This document shows positions 15,469-24,426 of a stretch of DNA of 64,000 bases, in pieces. Source of the stretch: JBDWFY01 sp965275915 (lineage in GTDB: Bacteria; Pseudomonadota; Alphaproteobacteria; Rhizobiales; Stappiaceae); NCBI GenBank assembly GCA_965275915.1, contig CBDHYI010000008.1, positions 806,001 through 870,000 on the forward strand, read 5' to 3'. The position numbers and the translations under genes were made by a program. Below the pieces are notes generated by a model. That model saw only the letters and a list, made by a program, of their open reading frames with translations. It had not been told where the DNA came from and did not search any database. Position 1 is the stretch's first letter. Each line of letters starts with the position of its first letter.

Positions 15469-16962
15469 TCAAGCCGCCACTTCCTCAATCGTCACGTCGT
15501 AGCCCCACAGTGTCTGAAGGTGTCCAAGGGTCGCTTCCTTTTCGTCCTCATCAAGCGGGATGCCGTTATGTTTGACATGCTGTAGTTTCAGACGCCGGTC
15601 GCCCAAAAGGTCAACATCCACAATCTGAACGTACGGCTCATGAGACGAAAGATCGTGATTTTGAGCGAACACTTCCCGTACGTGATGAAATCCGCGCTCA
15701 TCATGAATGCCTGACACCACATAATAGGGGTCGCCCGCCTTGTCGGAGAGGGCAAACATCCTGAAATTCCGCATCACGGTCGGGCTCAAAAACTGCTGGA
15801 TAAAGGACTCGTCCCGGTAGTTGGCCCAGGCATCTCCCAGCACACCGCGCCAATCGCCGCACCCGGCAATGTCGGGAAACCAGTCTTTGTCCTCTTCCGT
15901 CGGCTCCACGCAAATCCGTTTGATGTCCTGCATCATGGCAAAGCCGAGCGCATAGGGATTGATTCCGGAAAAGCGGGGGTCGTCAAAGTCGGGCTGGAAC
16001 AGCACATTGGTGTGACTGTGCAATATCTCAAGCATGGCGCTGTCACTGATCTGCCCCTTTTTGTGCAGCGCATTGGCGATATGAAAATGCACAAAGCAGG
16101 CACAGCCCTCATTCATCAGCTTGGTCTGTTTCTGCGGATAAAAATACTGTGCGATATTGCGGATAATGCGCAGTAACTCACGCTGCCAGGGTCTCAAGAC
16201 CGGGCTGTAATGTTCAAGGAAGTAGAGCAGGTTTTCCTCCGGCAGATGCAACTCCTGCTTCCGCTCCCGCGCCATGGCGTCTGCCTTACCCGGTTGCGAC
16301 AGGGTGGGCAGCGTATCCCAAAGATAATGGACGGTCTGTTCTTCGTGCGCCAACCGTTCCTTGCGGCGGGCCTCTTCTTCCTTCAGTGTCGGTCTGCGCG
16401 GGCGGCGATAGCGAAAGACGCTGTTCGGCATCAGGGCATGGGCGGCGTCCAGGAGCGTTTCGACGTCTTCAACACCGTACCGTTCCTCGCATTCGGCAAT
16501 GTAATTGCGCGCATATTCCAGGTAGTCCAGAATGCCTTCCGCATCCGTCCATTGACGAAACAGGTGATTGTTCTTGAAGAAATGATTGTGCCCGAAGGCG
16601 GCGTGGGCGATCACCAGCGTTTGCATCGCCATCGTGTTTTCTTCCATGCAATAGCTGATGCAGGGATCGGAATTGATGACGATCTCATAAGCCAGCCCCA
16701 TCGCGCCCTTGCGGTAGTGGCGCTCGTTTCTGACAAAATGCTTGCCGAAGGACCAGTGACGATACATCAGCGGCATGCCGATCGATGAATAGGCATCCAG
16801 CATCTGCTCGGACGAGATGATCTCGATCTGATTGGTGTAGATGTTGAGTTTGAGGTCCTTCTCAGCAATGACGTCTATCGCATCATGCACTTTACGCAGC
16901 TGGTCGAAGTCCCAATCCGCACCTTCAAAAAGCGGCGCCTTCTTGCGCCTGGCTCTAGGCAT
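15469..16962 (-). CDS. spoVR: SpoVR family protein
   Basis: A 497-residue SpoVR/YcgB protein, full length for the family. Recognisable blocks are LFEGADWDFDQLRKVHDAID at the N-terminus, MPLMYRHWSFGKHF (about residue 64), AYEIVINSDPCISYCMEENT, then the family stretch AHAAFGHNHFFKNNHLFRQW, and WQRELLRIIRNIAQYFYPQKQ with MNEGCACFVHFHI. Despite the name, SpoVR proteins are widespread in non-sporulating bacteria. The gene is last in the operon prkA-yeaH-spoVR, overlapping the DUF444 gene by 8 bases. Work in E. coli places this trio in the starvation/stress response; the molecular function of SpoVR is not established. Confidence 0.95.
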   Translation of the reverse strand: MPRARRKKAPLFEGADWDFDQLRKVHDAIDVIAEKDLKLNIYTNQIEIISSEQMLDAYSSIGMPLMYRHWSFGKHFVRNERHYRKGAMGLAYEIVINSDPCISYCMEENTMAMQTLVIAHAAFGHNHFFKNNHLFRQWTDAEGILDYLEYARNYIAECEERYGVEDVETLLDAAHALMPNSVFRYRRPRRPTLKEEEARRKERLAHEEQTVHYLWDTLPTLSQPGKADAMARERKQELHLPEENLLYFLEHYSPVLRPWQRELLRIIRNIAQYFYPQKQTKLMNEGCACFVHFHIANALHKKGQISDSAMLEILHSHTNVLFQPDFDDPRFSGINPYALGFAMMQDIKRICVEPTEEDKDWFPDIAGCGDWRGVLGDAWANYRDESFIQQFLSPTVMRNFRMFALSDKAGDPYYVVSGIHDERGFHHVREVFAQNHDLSSHEPYVQIVDVDLLGDRRLKLQHVKHNGIPLDEDEKEATLGHLQTLWGYDVTIEEVAA

Positions 16963-18274
16963 TGTGGCCCTCCGATGCTTTCTTTGCGAACAGTTCCCGG
17001 AAGACGGGATAGATGTCGGCCGGTTTTGAAATCCGTTTCATCGCAAAATTCGGCCACTTTTCCGCAACCTGACGATAGGCGCGCCAGAGTTCGAACCCGT
17101 TTTCTTCGCTGTTCAGAAATGTCGCCTCCGCTTCTTCGACAATTTCGACATAAGCGAAGTACTGGCAGTTTCTCATCAGTTCTTCGTTGAGGATCGTGCT
17201 GCAGGTCTTTGAGTCGCCGGAATAGTTTTCGCCGTCCGAGGCCTGGGCGATATAGATGTTCCACTCTGAGGGCGAATACCGTTCTTCCATGACGCGCTGG
17301 GCTTCAACAAGAGCTGTGCTGACGACCGTGCCGCCGGTTTCCCGCGCATAGAAGAATGTATTTTCGTCGACCTCCTGCGCATTGTGGGTGTGCCGAACGA
17401 AGACCAGTTCTACCGACTTATAGCGGCGGCTGAGGAACAGATGCAGCAGGATGAAAAACCGCTTCGCCAGATCCTTTTCCCGCTCGCCCATGGAGGCGGA
17501 CACATCCATCAGGCAGAACATGACGGCATTTTCCCGCGGCTCCGGCCGATGCTGAAAATAATTGTATCGGACATCGAGCGGATCGATATAGGGAACGGCC
17601 CTCTGCCGCCGCAGCAGGTTTTCGAGTTCTTTCTGCTTCGCCGTCAATTTGTCCCGCTGCTGCTTTGTCGGGTCCGATATGGCCTCAAGCGCGAAGATCT
17701 CTCCCTGCAGCGCTTTGATCTCCCGGTCATTCGGTCGCCTGAGGGCCATCTGGCGGCCGAGCGCATTGCGCATGGTCCGTTCGACATTGATATTGGCGGG
17801 TGAACCGGTAACGGAGAATCCGGCCCGGTAGGGCCGGTTGATCTCAATCTGCTTCAGACCGCGCTGAACGAGATTGGGCAACTCCATATCTTCGAAGAAA
17901 AGATCGAGGAACTCGTCCCGCGACAGGACGAACAGAAATTCGTCTTCACCTTCGCCTGAATTCGATCCCTTTTTGCCGCCGGAGCCTGCGCCCGAGGGTG
18001 GTTTTCGAATGCGGTCGCCGGTGTGGTACTCTTTGTTCCCGCTCGAAATGTAGGATCGTTTTCCGCCTTTGGCCGCATGCCGGAAACCCGGTTCGGCGAT
18101 ACTGCCCGCCGGCACCACGACCTTTTCGCCCTTGTCCGCCTCCGCAATACCGCGGTCGCGAACAGCTTTATCGACGGCCTTTTTTACATGCGAGCGGACA
18201 CGTTTCAGGAACCGACGCCGGTTTCCCAAACTCTTGTCCTTAGGGTTCAGGCGCCGGTCGACAAAATGTCCCAT
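16955..18274 (-). CDS. DUF444 (YeaH/YhbH) family protein
   Basis: A 439-residue YeaH/YhbH protein. It opens with GHFVDRRLNPKDKSLGNRRR and contains a basic, glycine-rich middle (KPPSGAGSGGKKGSNSGEGE, about residues 92-111), then a von Willebrand A-like half with VMFCLMDVSASMGEREKDLA, a DxSxS metal-site motif (about residue 250), and FFYARETGGTVVSTALVEA. It lies 1 base after the kinase gene and overlaps spoVR by 8 bases. In E. coli YeaH is the partner of the kinase YeaG and acts in nitrogen starvation and stationary-phase survival; a similar role here is inference from the conserved operon. Confidence 0.95.
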   Translation of the reverse strand: MGHFVDRRLNPKDKSLGNRRRFLKRVRSHVKKAVDKAVRDRGIAEADKGEKVVVPAGSIAEPGFRHAAKGGKRSYISSGNKEYHTGDRIRKPPSGAGSGGKKGSNSGEGEDEFLFVLSRDEFLDLFFEDMELPNLVQRGLKQIEINRPYRAGFSVTGSPANINVERTMRNALGRQMALRRPNDREIKALQGEIFALEAISDPTKQQRDKLTAKQKELENLLRRQRAVPYIDPLDVRYNYFQHRPEPRENAVMFCLMDVSASMGEREKDLAKRFFILLHLFLSRRYKSVELVFVRHTHNAQEVDENTFFYARETGGTVVSTALVEAQRVMEERYSPSEWNIYIAQASDGENYSGDSKTCSTILNEELMRNCQYFAYVEIVEEAEATFLNSEENGFELWRAYRQVAEKWPNFAMKRISKPADIYPVFRELFAKKASEGHNA

Positions 18275-18275
18275 C

Positions 18276-20210
18276 CTATCCCGCCTTGTTCACCCGCATG
18301 TACCATTCGACGAGACGCCGGACCTGCCGTCGGCTGTAGCCACGTTCGATCATGCGCTCGACAAATTCGTGATGCTTGGCATCAGCTTCCTTGTCCCGTT
18401 TGGCTCCGAAGCTGATGACGGGCAGCAGATCCTCGACCTGGCCAAACATCCGTTTTTCGATCACCCGGCGCAGTTTTTTGTATTTGCGCCAGTCGGGGTT
18501 TTTGCCGTGATTTTCCGCCCGGGCCCGAAGCACGAATTTGACGACTTCGTTCCGGAAGTCTTTCGGATTTGCAATGCCGGCCGGCTTTTCGATCTTTGAA
18601 AGTTCCTGATCGAGAACCTCCCGGTCGAACATTTGCCCCGTGTCCGGATCCTTGTAGTCATGCTCTTCGATCCAGGCGTCCGCATAGGCAATATAGCGAT
18701 CGAACAGGTTCTGGCCGTAGTCGGTATAGGATTCCAGGTAGGCTTTCTGGATCTCATGACCGATAAACTCCGCATAGCGCGGCGTGAGTTCGGCCTTCAG
18801 AAATTCCAGATACTTGCCTTCCGTCTCTTCACTGAATTGTTCGCGTTTCACGGCCTGTTCCAGCACATACATCAGGTGCACCGGATCGGCGGCTATTTCT
18901 TCAGTGTCGTGGTTGAAGGTCTCAGACAGGACTTTGAACGCAAACCGGGTCGACGTTCCGGTCATGCCCTCATCGACGCCCGCCACATCCCGATATTCCT
19001 GGATCGACTTTGCCTTGGGATCCGTGTCCTTCAGGGTTTCGCCGTCATAGATCCTGAGCTTGGAATGCAGTGTCGAATTTTCATGCTCATGCAGCCGTGT
19101 CAGGACGCTGAACCGTGCCATGATATCGAGTGTTTCCGGTGCGCATTGCGCATCGGGCAGCGCACTTTCCTGAAGCAGTTTTTCGTAGATCTGGCTTTCT
19201 TCGGTTGCTCTCAAACAATAGGGCACTTTGACAACGCTGATCCTGTCAAGGAAAGCCTCGTTGTTCTTGTTGTTCTTGAACTGCTGCCATTCCGCCTCGT
19301 TGGAATGGGCAACAATGATACCCGAATAGGGGAACGCGCCGATATTCTCGGTCCCGACATAGGAGCCTTCCTGCGTCGCCGTCAGCAACGGGTGCAGCAC
19401 CTTGATCGGGGCTTTGAACATTTCAACGAACTCAAGCATCCCTTGCGTCGTCCGGTTCAGGCCGCCCGAATAGCTGTAGGCATCCGGGTCGTTCTGGCTG
19501 AGATGTTCAAGCTTGCGGATGTCGAGCTTACCCACCAGCGCCGACACATCCTGGTTGTTTTCGTCGCCCGGTTCGGTTTTCGTTACGCCGATCTGGCGCA
19601 GTTTTGACGGATAGACTTTCGCAATCGAGAACTTTGAAATATCGCCGTCAAACTCATCAAGCCGCTTGATTGCCCATGGGGACATAAGGCCCGTCAGGAG
19701 GCGCCTTGGAATGTTGTATTTGTCTTCCAGCAGATCAGCCATCCGATCCGGGTTGAACAGGCCAAGCGGCGATTCAAAAACCGGACTGATCTGATCACCC
19801 GCCTTGAGCACGTAAATCGGCTCTTTTTCCATCAGGCGTTTGAGAATTTCCGCAACGGTCGATTTCCCGCCGCCAACCGGTCCGAGCAGGTAGAGAATCT
19901 GTTTGCGTTCTTCCAGACCCTGGGAGGCATGTCTGAAAAACCCGACAATCCGCTCAATGGTCTCTTCCATTCCATAGAGACCGGCAAAGGCGGGATAGCG
20001 TTTGATGGTTCTGTTGAGGAATATACGGCTCAGTCTCTGGTCCTGGCTTGTGTCGACCAGCTCCGGTTCCCCAATCGCAGTGATCATGCGCTCTGCGGCA
20101 GTGGCGCGCATGCTTTTGTCATTTCGGCAGGCAAGCAAGTAATCCTGCAAGGTTATCTCTTCCACCTTGGTTCGGTCATAAACCTCGGATTGCAGAGAAA
20201 ACACGTCCAT
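18276..20210 (-). CDS. prkA: PrkA/YeaG serine protein kinase
   Basis: A 644-residue PrkA family kinase, normal length. The N-terminal part is an AAA-like ATPase domain with the P-loop LLGPVGGGKST (about residues 105-115), followed by SPWAIKRLDEFDGDISKF and the block GMLEFVEMFKAPIKVLHPLL, then AFPYSGIIVAHSNEAEW; the C-terminal region has LDQELSKIEKPAGIANPKDF and VEWYMRVNKAG. It is the first gene of the prkA-yeaH-spoVR operon. The minus strand before the ATG carries AAAGGAAAGGAAG as an A/G-rich ribosome binding site. I saw no clear sigma-54 site in the 500-base upstream region, although enterobacterial yeaG is NtrC-controlled. Confidence 0.96.
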   Translation of the reverse strand: MDVFSLQSEVYDRTKVEEITLQDYLLACRNDKSMRATAAERMITAIGEPELVDTSQDQRLSRIFLNRTIKRYPAFAGLYGMEETIERIVGFFRHASQGLEERKQILYLLGPVGGGKSTVAEILKRLMEKEPIYVLKAGDQISPVFESPLGLFNPDRMADLLEDKYNIPRRLLTGLMSPWAIKRLDEFDGDISKFSIAKVYPSKLRQIGVTKTEPGDENNQDVSALVGKLDIRKLEHLSQNDPDAYSYSGGLNRTTQGMLEFVEMFKAPIKVLHPLLTATQEGSYVGTENIGAFPYSGIIVAHSNEAEWQQFKNNKNNEAFLDRISVVKVPYCLRATEESQIYEKLLQESALPDAQCAPETLDIMARFSVLTRLHEHENSTLHSKLRIYDGETLKDTDPKAKSIQEYRDVAGVDEGMTGTSTRFAFKVLSETFNHDTEEIAADPVHLMYVLEQAVKREQFSEETEGKYLEFLKAELTPRYAEFIGHEIQKAYLESYTDYGQNLFDRYIAYADAWIEEHDYKDPDTGQMFDREVLDQELSKIEKPAGIANPKDFRNEVVKFVLRARAENHGKNPDWRKYKKLRRVIEKRMFGQVEDLLPVISFGAKRDKEADAKHHEFVERMIERGYSRRQVRRLVEWYMRVNKAG

Positions 20211-20717
20211 GTTGTTCTTCCTTTCCTTTGGTTCTTTACCCTCCCGCGGCGCTGCCCACGCGGCTTATTTTGTCTTATTTGTTAACTGGTGTCGGTCCCC
20301 CGGTTCGACGAATCAAAACATGTTGAAAATTGATACGCTCCGTTACCGGTCGACGGATGACGTCACGGCTGATGATCTTGGATCAAAGCGCAGATATGTG
20401 AGCAAACTCAGATGGTAACGTCATCTGCACTGCTCATTTGAAACCGCCCGTTATGCCTTTTTAAGGCGGCTTGAAGCCATACGGCGCTGTGCCAGCACAT
20501 CGTCAGCAAAATGACGAGAGTCCGGGTAACAAAGGCATTCGTAATCATACCTCAAAGCGACTGCACAATATAGTGAAATGTGCGCCAGCCAACGGTGCTA
20601 CAGTTTTGTCTAGGCCTTGAAATTCAAGGTTTTCCTGTGATTTCCGCCGTTATTAACATTGTCAAAATGCCATCGCGGAAAATGTCATATACGCATGTTT
20701 GAAGGCTTGAGCAGACT
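20211..20717. other. Divergent intergenic region upstream of prkA
   Basis: This 507-base stretch holds the prkA promoter and that of the GNAT gene. Visible structure includes GATGACGT (about 20356) and ACGTCATC (about 20417) as a widely spaced 8-base inverted repeat, and an imperfect hairpin around 20447-20474 (CCGCC..GGCGG). No gene or known RNA is recognised. Confidence 0.45.
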
Positions 20718-21155
20718 ATGAGAAACGATCCAAAGAGAATCACAATCAGGGGGGGCGACGCCGCTATTGCAGCGGAGATTGAAGCGGAACTCTTAAAAAC
20801 GCTCCGCTTGGAACAGCCGCAGTCCGAAAATGAAATCTGCGTCTTTGTCGCCGAAGATGCGCAAGGGAAAACGAGGGGAGGCCTCACCGGCAGCACATCT
20901 TACGGATGGCTGTTAATCAAGACCGTTTGGGTTGCTGATGGGCACAGGGGCAGCGGTCTGGGAAAGGCGCTGATGCGGCGGGCCGAAGAGTGGGGCAGGG
21001 GACTGGGGTGTCATGCCGTGTGGCTCGACACGTCAAGCCCAGGTGCCAAGCGGTTTTATGAAAAACTTGGCTTCACCATTTTTGGGGAACTCAGAAACCG
21101 GCCGGGGCAAAATCCGGATGAGCATTGTCGCTGGTTCATGCAAAAGCAGCTTTGA
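20718..21155 (+). CDS. GNAT family N-acetyltransferase
   Basis: A 145-residue acetyltransferase. The acetyl-CoA loop is VADGHRGSGLGKALMRRAEE (about residues 75-94, RGSGLG), preceded by YGWLLIKTVWV (strand 4) and followed by GCHAVWLDTSSPGAKRFYEKLGF, the canonical strand 5 to helix 4 segment. The layout with EICVFVAEDAQGKTRGGLTG matches small bacterial GNATs often annotated as acting on small molecules. Substrate is unknown. It is a single gene, divergent from prkA and followed after 160 bases by the ABC importer operon; a promoter for that operon lies in the gap, so co-transcription is unlikely. Confidence 0.85.
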   Translation: MRNDPKRITIRGGDAAIAAEIEAELLKTLRLEQPQSENEICVFVAEDAQGKTRGGLTGSTSYGWLLIKTVWVADGHRGSGLGKALMRRAEEWGRGLGCHAVWLDTSSPGAKRFYEKLGFTIFGELRNRPGQNPDEHCRWFMQKQL

Positions 21156-21268
21156 CATGGCAATCGGACAGCCGGAGAAAGTTGGAAAAATTCCAAGTTA
21201 GAATTCTTATAAAATATTGATTTTATTATTATTTTATTGATTTTTGTGAAGGAGGGGATATGGTGGCG

Positions 21269-21301
21269 GAAAATACATGAGTTTTTATCTCATGTATTTT
21301 C
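21269..21301. promoter_or_regulatory. Perfect 13-bp inverted repeat upstream of ABC importer operon
   Basis: GAAAATACATGAG (21269-21281) and CTCATGTATTTTC (21289-21301) are perfect inverted repeats with a 7-base T-rich spacer, 15 bases before the importer start codon at 21316. It could be a protein-binding operator (for example for an iron regulator) or an RNA hairpin that hides the ribosome binding site. A GGAGGGG stretch at 21251-21257 followed by ATG 21260 and a stop inside the left arm would encode only six residues. The sequence does not match a Fur box that I know. Confidence 0.6.
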
Positions 21302-21315
21302 ACGTTTGAATCAAA

Positions 21316-22497
21316 ATGATCGGATCCATCATGTTGCGAAGAGTAACTTTTTCGTGCACCCGTCGCCGTGCGCCCGTTCTAAGTCTGCTTGTCGGGCTTG
21401 CGACTGTATTCGCCGGTGCGCTTGGCGGTGTGCATGCGGAAACGATAACGGTCACCGATATTGCGGGCCGGACGGTCGATGTAAAGAAGGGTGTCGAACG
21501 GGTCATTCTGGGCGAGGGGCGCATGATGTATTCGCTCGCCGTGCTGGATCAGGAAGACCCTTTCGGCAAAGTGGTCGGCTGGAAGGATGACCTCATCAAG
21601 TACGACCCGGATGCGTACCGAAAATTCAAAACAGCATTTCCGAAGGCCGAACAGATCAAGAATTTCGGCAGCCCTTACTCCGGTGATTTCAGCATCGAAA
21701 GCGCCATTGCGCTGGATACGGACCTGGTCATCCTGAACCTCGGCAACCTGTTCAAGGCGGAGGAAACCGGCGTGATCGAAAACCTTCAAAAGGCCGGTAT
21801 TCCTGTGATCTTCGTCGACTTCCGAAAACGCCCGACGCAGAACACCGTGCCGAGCCTGCAACTCATGGGCCGCGTATTGGACAAAGAAGAGGCGGCGCAG
21901 GAATTTGTCGATTTTTACCTTGCTCAGATGAGGAAGGTCACGAATGTTATTGACGGCATCGCTGATGAAGACAGGCCACTGGTCTTTCTTGAAAACGCGC
22001 CCGGTTGGAACCCCGAATTCTGCTGCACCACATTCGGAAACGCCAATTTCGGCAACTTCATCAATGAGGCCGGCGGCAGGAACTGGGGAGCCACTCTATC
22101 TCCGGCCTACTCGGTTGACACCAATCTTGAAGCGGTGCTCGCGGCTGATCCGGACGTGATTATCGGCACCGGCGCGAATTGGGCCGAGGAACGCCCGTCC
22201 GTGACATCAGTCCTTCTTGGTTATGAGGCTGAGGCCGGCGCTGTTCAGGAGCGTCTTAAAGCACTTGCTGACCGCAAGGGCTGGACGGAAATGAAGTCCG
22301 TTCAAAACAAGCGATTCCACAGCGTCTATCACCAGTTTTACAACAGTCCCTACCATTTCGTAGCCTTGCAGGCCTTTGCAAAGTGGTTCCATCCGGACGC
22401 GTTCGAGGATCTGGATCCTCAGGCGACTTTTGAAGAGCTGCACACCCGCTTTCTCCCATTTTCGAGCGGTGGTGTGTTCTGGGCGACGCTGCAATAG
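21316..22497 (+). CDS. Iron/siderophore-type ABC transporter substrate-binding protein
   Basis: A 393-residue periplasmic binding protein of the FepB/BtuF type (two lobes joined by a long helix). The signal peptide is long and basic (SIMLRRVTFSCTRRRAPVLS) with cleavage likely after VHA near residue 40. The mature part opens with ETITVTDIAGRTVDVKKGVER, the family start, and contains LDTDLVILNLGN, IPVIFVDFRKRP and AADPDVIIGTGANWAEE. It delivers a ferric-chelate, haem or cobalamin-like ligand to the inner membrane permease encoded next. An internal ATG at 21331 is an alternative start. No TonB-dependent receptor lies in the window. Confidence 0.88.
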   Translation: MIGSIMLRRVTFSCTRRRAPVLSLLVGLATVFAGALGGVHAETITVTDIAGRTVDVKKGVERVILGEGRMMYSLAVLDQEDPFGKVVGWKDDLIKYDPDAYRKFKTAFPKAEQIKNFGSPYSGDFSIESAIALDTDLVILNLGNLFKAEETGVIENLQKAGIPVIFVDFRKRPTQNTVPSLQLMGRVLDKEEAAQEFVDFYLAQMRKVTNVIDGIADEDRPLVFLENAPGWNPEFCCTTFGNANFGNFINEAGGRNWGATLSPAYSVDTNLEAVLAADPDVIIGTGANWAEERPSVTSVLLGYEAEAGAVQERLKALADRKGWTEMKSVQNKRFHSVYHQFYNSPYHFVALQAFAKWFHPDAFEDLDPQATFEELHTRFLPFSSGGVFWATLQ

Positions 22498-22569
22498 CGG
22501 TTCGTTCAGGCGGGAGGGAGATCCGGACAGGTCTCCCTCCCATTTGGTCTCAATTCCGGTATCAGTTCC

Positions 22570-23652
22570 ATGTCCGAAACATCCTCAATTCTCTATGGGC
22601 CACCGGTGCTTGGCAGCGCCGATCAACGGTATCGTGCGCAGTCACGCCGGCGTGCATTGCTTCTGTTGGCGAGCCTTGCGGTTCTCGCCGCCTCCGCGCT
22701 GGTGGATATCGGCTGGGGCCCCAGCTTTCTGCCGCTTTCCGACGTTGTTTATGCGCTCTTCAATCCCGGCGATATCAGTGCCAAATTGAGCGTTATCTTC
22801 TGGGACCTGCGTCTGCCGATCGCCCTGATGGCACTGCTCGTCGGCGCGATCCTGGGCATTGCCGGCGCCGAAATGCAGACGATTCTTAACAATCCGCTGG
22901 CGGATCCGTTCACACTGGGCATCTCGTCCGCGGCAAGTTTTGGTGCGGCCATGGCGATCGTTTTTCAGATCAATCTGATCCCCTTCGCCGGCCCGTTTCT
23001 GGTGACCACCAACGCTTTTCTCCTGGCGCTCTCAACGGCCTTCATTCTTTACGCCTTTACGAAGATGCGGGGGGTGACATCGGAGACGATGGTGCTTGTC
23101 GGGATCGCGCTGATGTTCACCTTCAACGCGCTTTTGTCCCTGATGCAATATGCCGCCTCTGAAATCCAGCTGGCGCAGATCGTTTTCTGGATGATGGGGT
23201 CGCTGGCGCGCGCAAGCTGGATGAAAATCGGAATATGTGCAGGGCTCCTGGCGATTACGCTGCCTTTCTTTGTTTCCAGAAACTGGGCGCTGACGGCGCT
23301 CAGGATGGGTGATGAAAAGGCGGAGAGCCTTGGTGTGAACGTCAAACGTCTTCGCGTTGAAATGCTCATCCTGATTTCGCTATTGGCGGCGACAGCGGTG
23401 TCCTTTGTCGGAACAATCGCATTTGTCGGGCTTGTCGGTCCGCATATTGCGCGAATGGTTGTGGGTGAGGATCAGCGCTTCTTCCTGCCTTTTTCCGCCA
23501 TTGCCGGCGCCCTGATCATGTCGCTGACATCGATTCTGAGCAAAGCCATCAATCCGGGCGTCATCTATCCGATCGGCATGATCACGTCGCTGATCGGGAT
23601 TCCGTTCTTTATCAGCCTGGTTCTCGCCGTCCGCCGGAGAAGCTGGTCATGA
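22570..23652 (+). CDS. FecCD-family ABC transporter permease
   Basis: A 360-residue polytopic membrane protein of the FecCD family with about nine to ten helices. Typical blocks are LRLPIALMALLVGAILGIAG (about residues 80-99), AEMQTILNNPLADPFTLGISSAASFG (the signature NPLAxPxxLGxxxGA region), GDEKAESLGVNV (cytoplasmic coupling region facing the ATPase) and FVGTIAFVGLVGPHIARMVVGEDQRFFLPF. A single permease gene suggests a homodimeric channel. It lies 72 bases after the binding protein gene and overlaps the ATPase gene by 4 bases. Confidence 0.93.
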   Translation: MSETSSILYGPPVLGSADQRYRAQSRRRALLLLASLAVLAASALVDIGWGPSFLPLSDVVYALFNPGDISAKLSVIFWDLRLPIALMALLVGAILGIAGAEMQTILNNPLADPFTLGISSAASFGAAMAIVFQINLIPFAGPFLVTTNAFLLALSTAFILYAFTKMRGVTSETMVLVGIALMFTFNALLSLMQYAASEIQLAQIVFWMMGSLARASWMKIGICAGLLAITLPFFVSRNWALTALRMGDEKAESLGVNVKRLRVEMLILISLLAATAVSFVGTIAFVGLVGPHIARMVVGEDQRFFLPFSAIAGALIMSLTSILSKAINPGVIYPIGMITSLIGIPFFISLVLAVRRRSWS

Positions 23653-24416
23653 GCCTCACCACCAACGCCCTGTCCTTTTCCTATGGCGGCAAGCCGGTTC
23701 TGCATGACATTTCGCTTCAGGCGCTGGAGCCGGGCAGCTTTACGGCGCTGATCGGTCCCAATGCGGCCGGTAAATCAACACTGTTCAAGTGTATTGCCGG
23801 GCTGCTTCGAACGGAAAAAGACGCGGTCCGACTGGATGGCAAGGATGTGGAAACGACCGGTCGCCAGCTCTGGAGCAGCAAGGTCTGCTATATGCCCCAG
23901 AGTTTCACCTGCAATGCGGCTTTGACCGTTTTTGAAATCGTGCTTCTGGCCCGCAAGCACCGGAACGGCTGGAGCGTTTCGGATGAAGATATTGCCATCG
24001 TCGCCAGAATGCTGCGCGAGCTCAATATTGAGCACCTCGCGCAGACCTATGTGAGTGAACTGTCCGGTGGTCAGCAGCAGATGGTGTCAATTGCCCAATC
24101 GCTGGTGCGGACGCCGAAAGTTCTGTTGCTTGATGAGCCAACCAGCGCGCTGGATCTGCGCCATCAGCTGGAAATCCTGCATCATATCCGTCGTATCACC
24201 CTGGACCGTCAGATTGTGACGATTGTCGCACTGCACGATCTCAATCTCGCCGCTCGTTTCGCTGAGCGCATCCTGCTGATGCGCGAAGGCCGGATCATTG
24301 CGCAGGGGTCCGCCGCCGACGTTCTCTCTCTTGAAGAATTGGGCAAAACCTATGGCGTCGATATTGAACTTCAAACCACCAGGAACGGCGTGCTCTGTGT
24401 CGCCGCCAGTCTGTGA
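23649..24416 (+). CDS. Iron/cobalamin-type ABC transporter ATP-binding protein
   Basis: A 255-residue ABC ATPase of the FepC/BtuD type. Walker A is GPNAAGKST (about residues 37-45), the Q loop is in CYMPQSFTC, the signature is VSELSGGQQQMVSIAQSLV, Walker B is KVLLLDEPTSALD and the H loop is in VALHDLNLAARF. It powers the permease encoded upstream, with which it overlaps by 4 bases. The pseudoazurin gene starts 10 bases after its stop, so these belong to one transcript. Confidence 0.95.
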   Translation: MSLTTNALSFSYGGKPVLHDISLQALEPGSFTALIGPNAAGKSTLFKCIAGLLRTEKDAVRLDGKDVETTGRQLWSSKVCYMPQSFTCNAALTVFEIVLLARKHRNGWSVSDEDIAIVARMLRELNIEHLAQTYVSELSGGQQQMVSIAQSLVRTPKVLLLDEPTSALDLRHQLEILHHIRRITLDRQIVTIVALHDLNLAARFAERILLMREGRIIAQGSAADVLSLEELGKTYGVDIELQTTRNGVLCVAASL

Positions 24417-24426
24417 GAGGTCTCTC

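Noticed and set aside
15469..16962. Sporulation function for SpoVR
   Set aside because: The name comes from Bacillus; no sporulation genes are here and the family is common in non-sporulating bacteria.
18633..19607. Long plus-strand frame within prkA
   Set aside because: Shadow of the kinase gene on the opposite strand, with no family features.
21260..21280. Six-residue leader peptide before the importer
   Set aside because: The spacing from GGAGGGG to ATG is only about 2 bases, too short for good translation, so it is mentioned only as a possibility.
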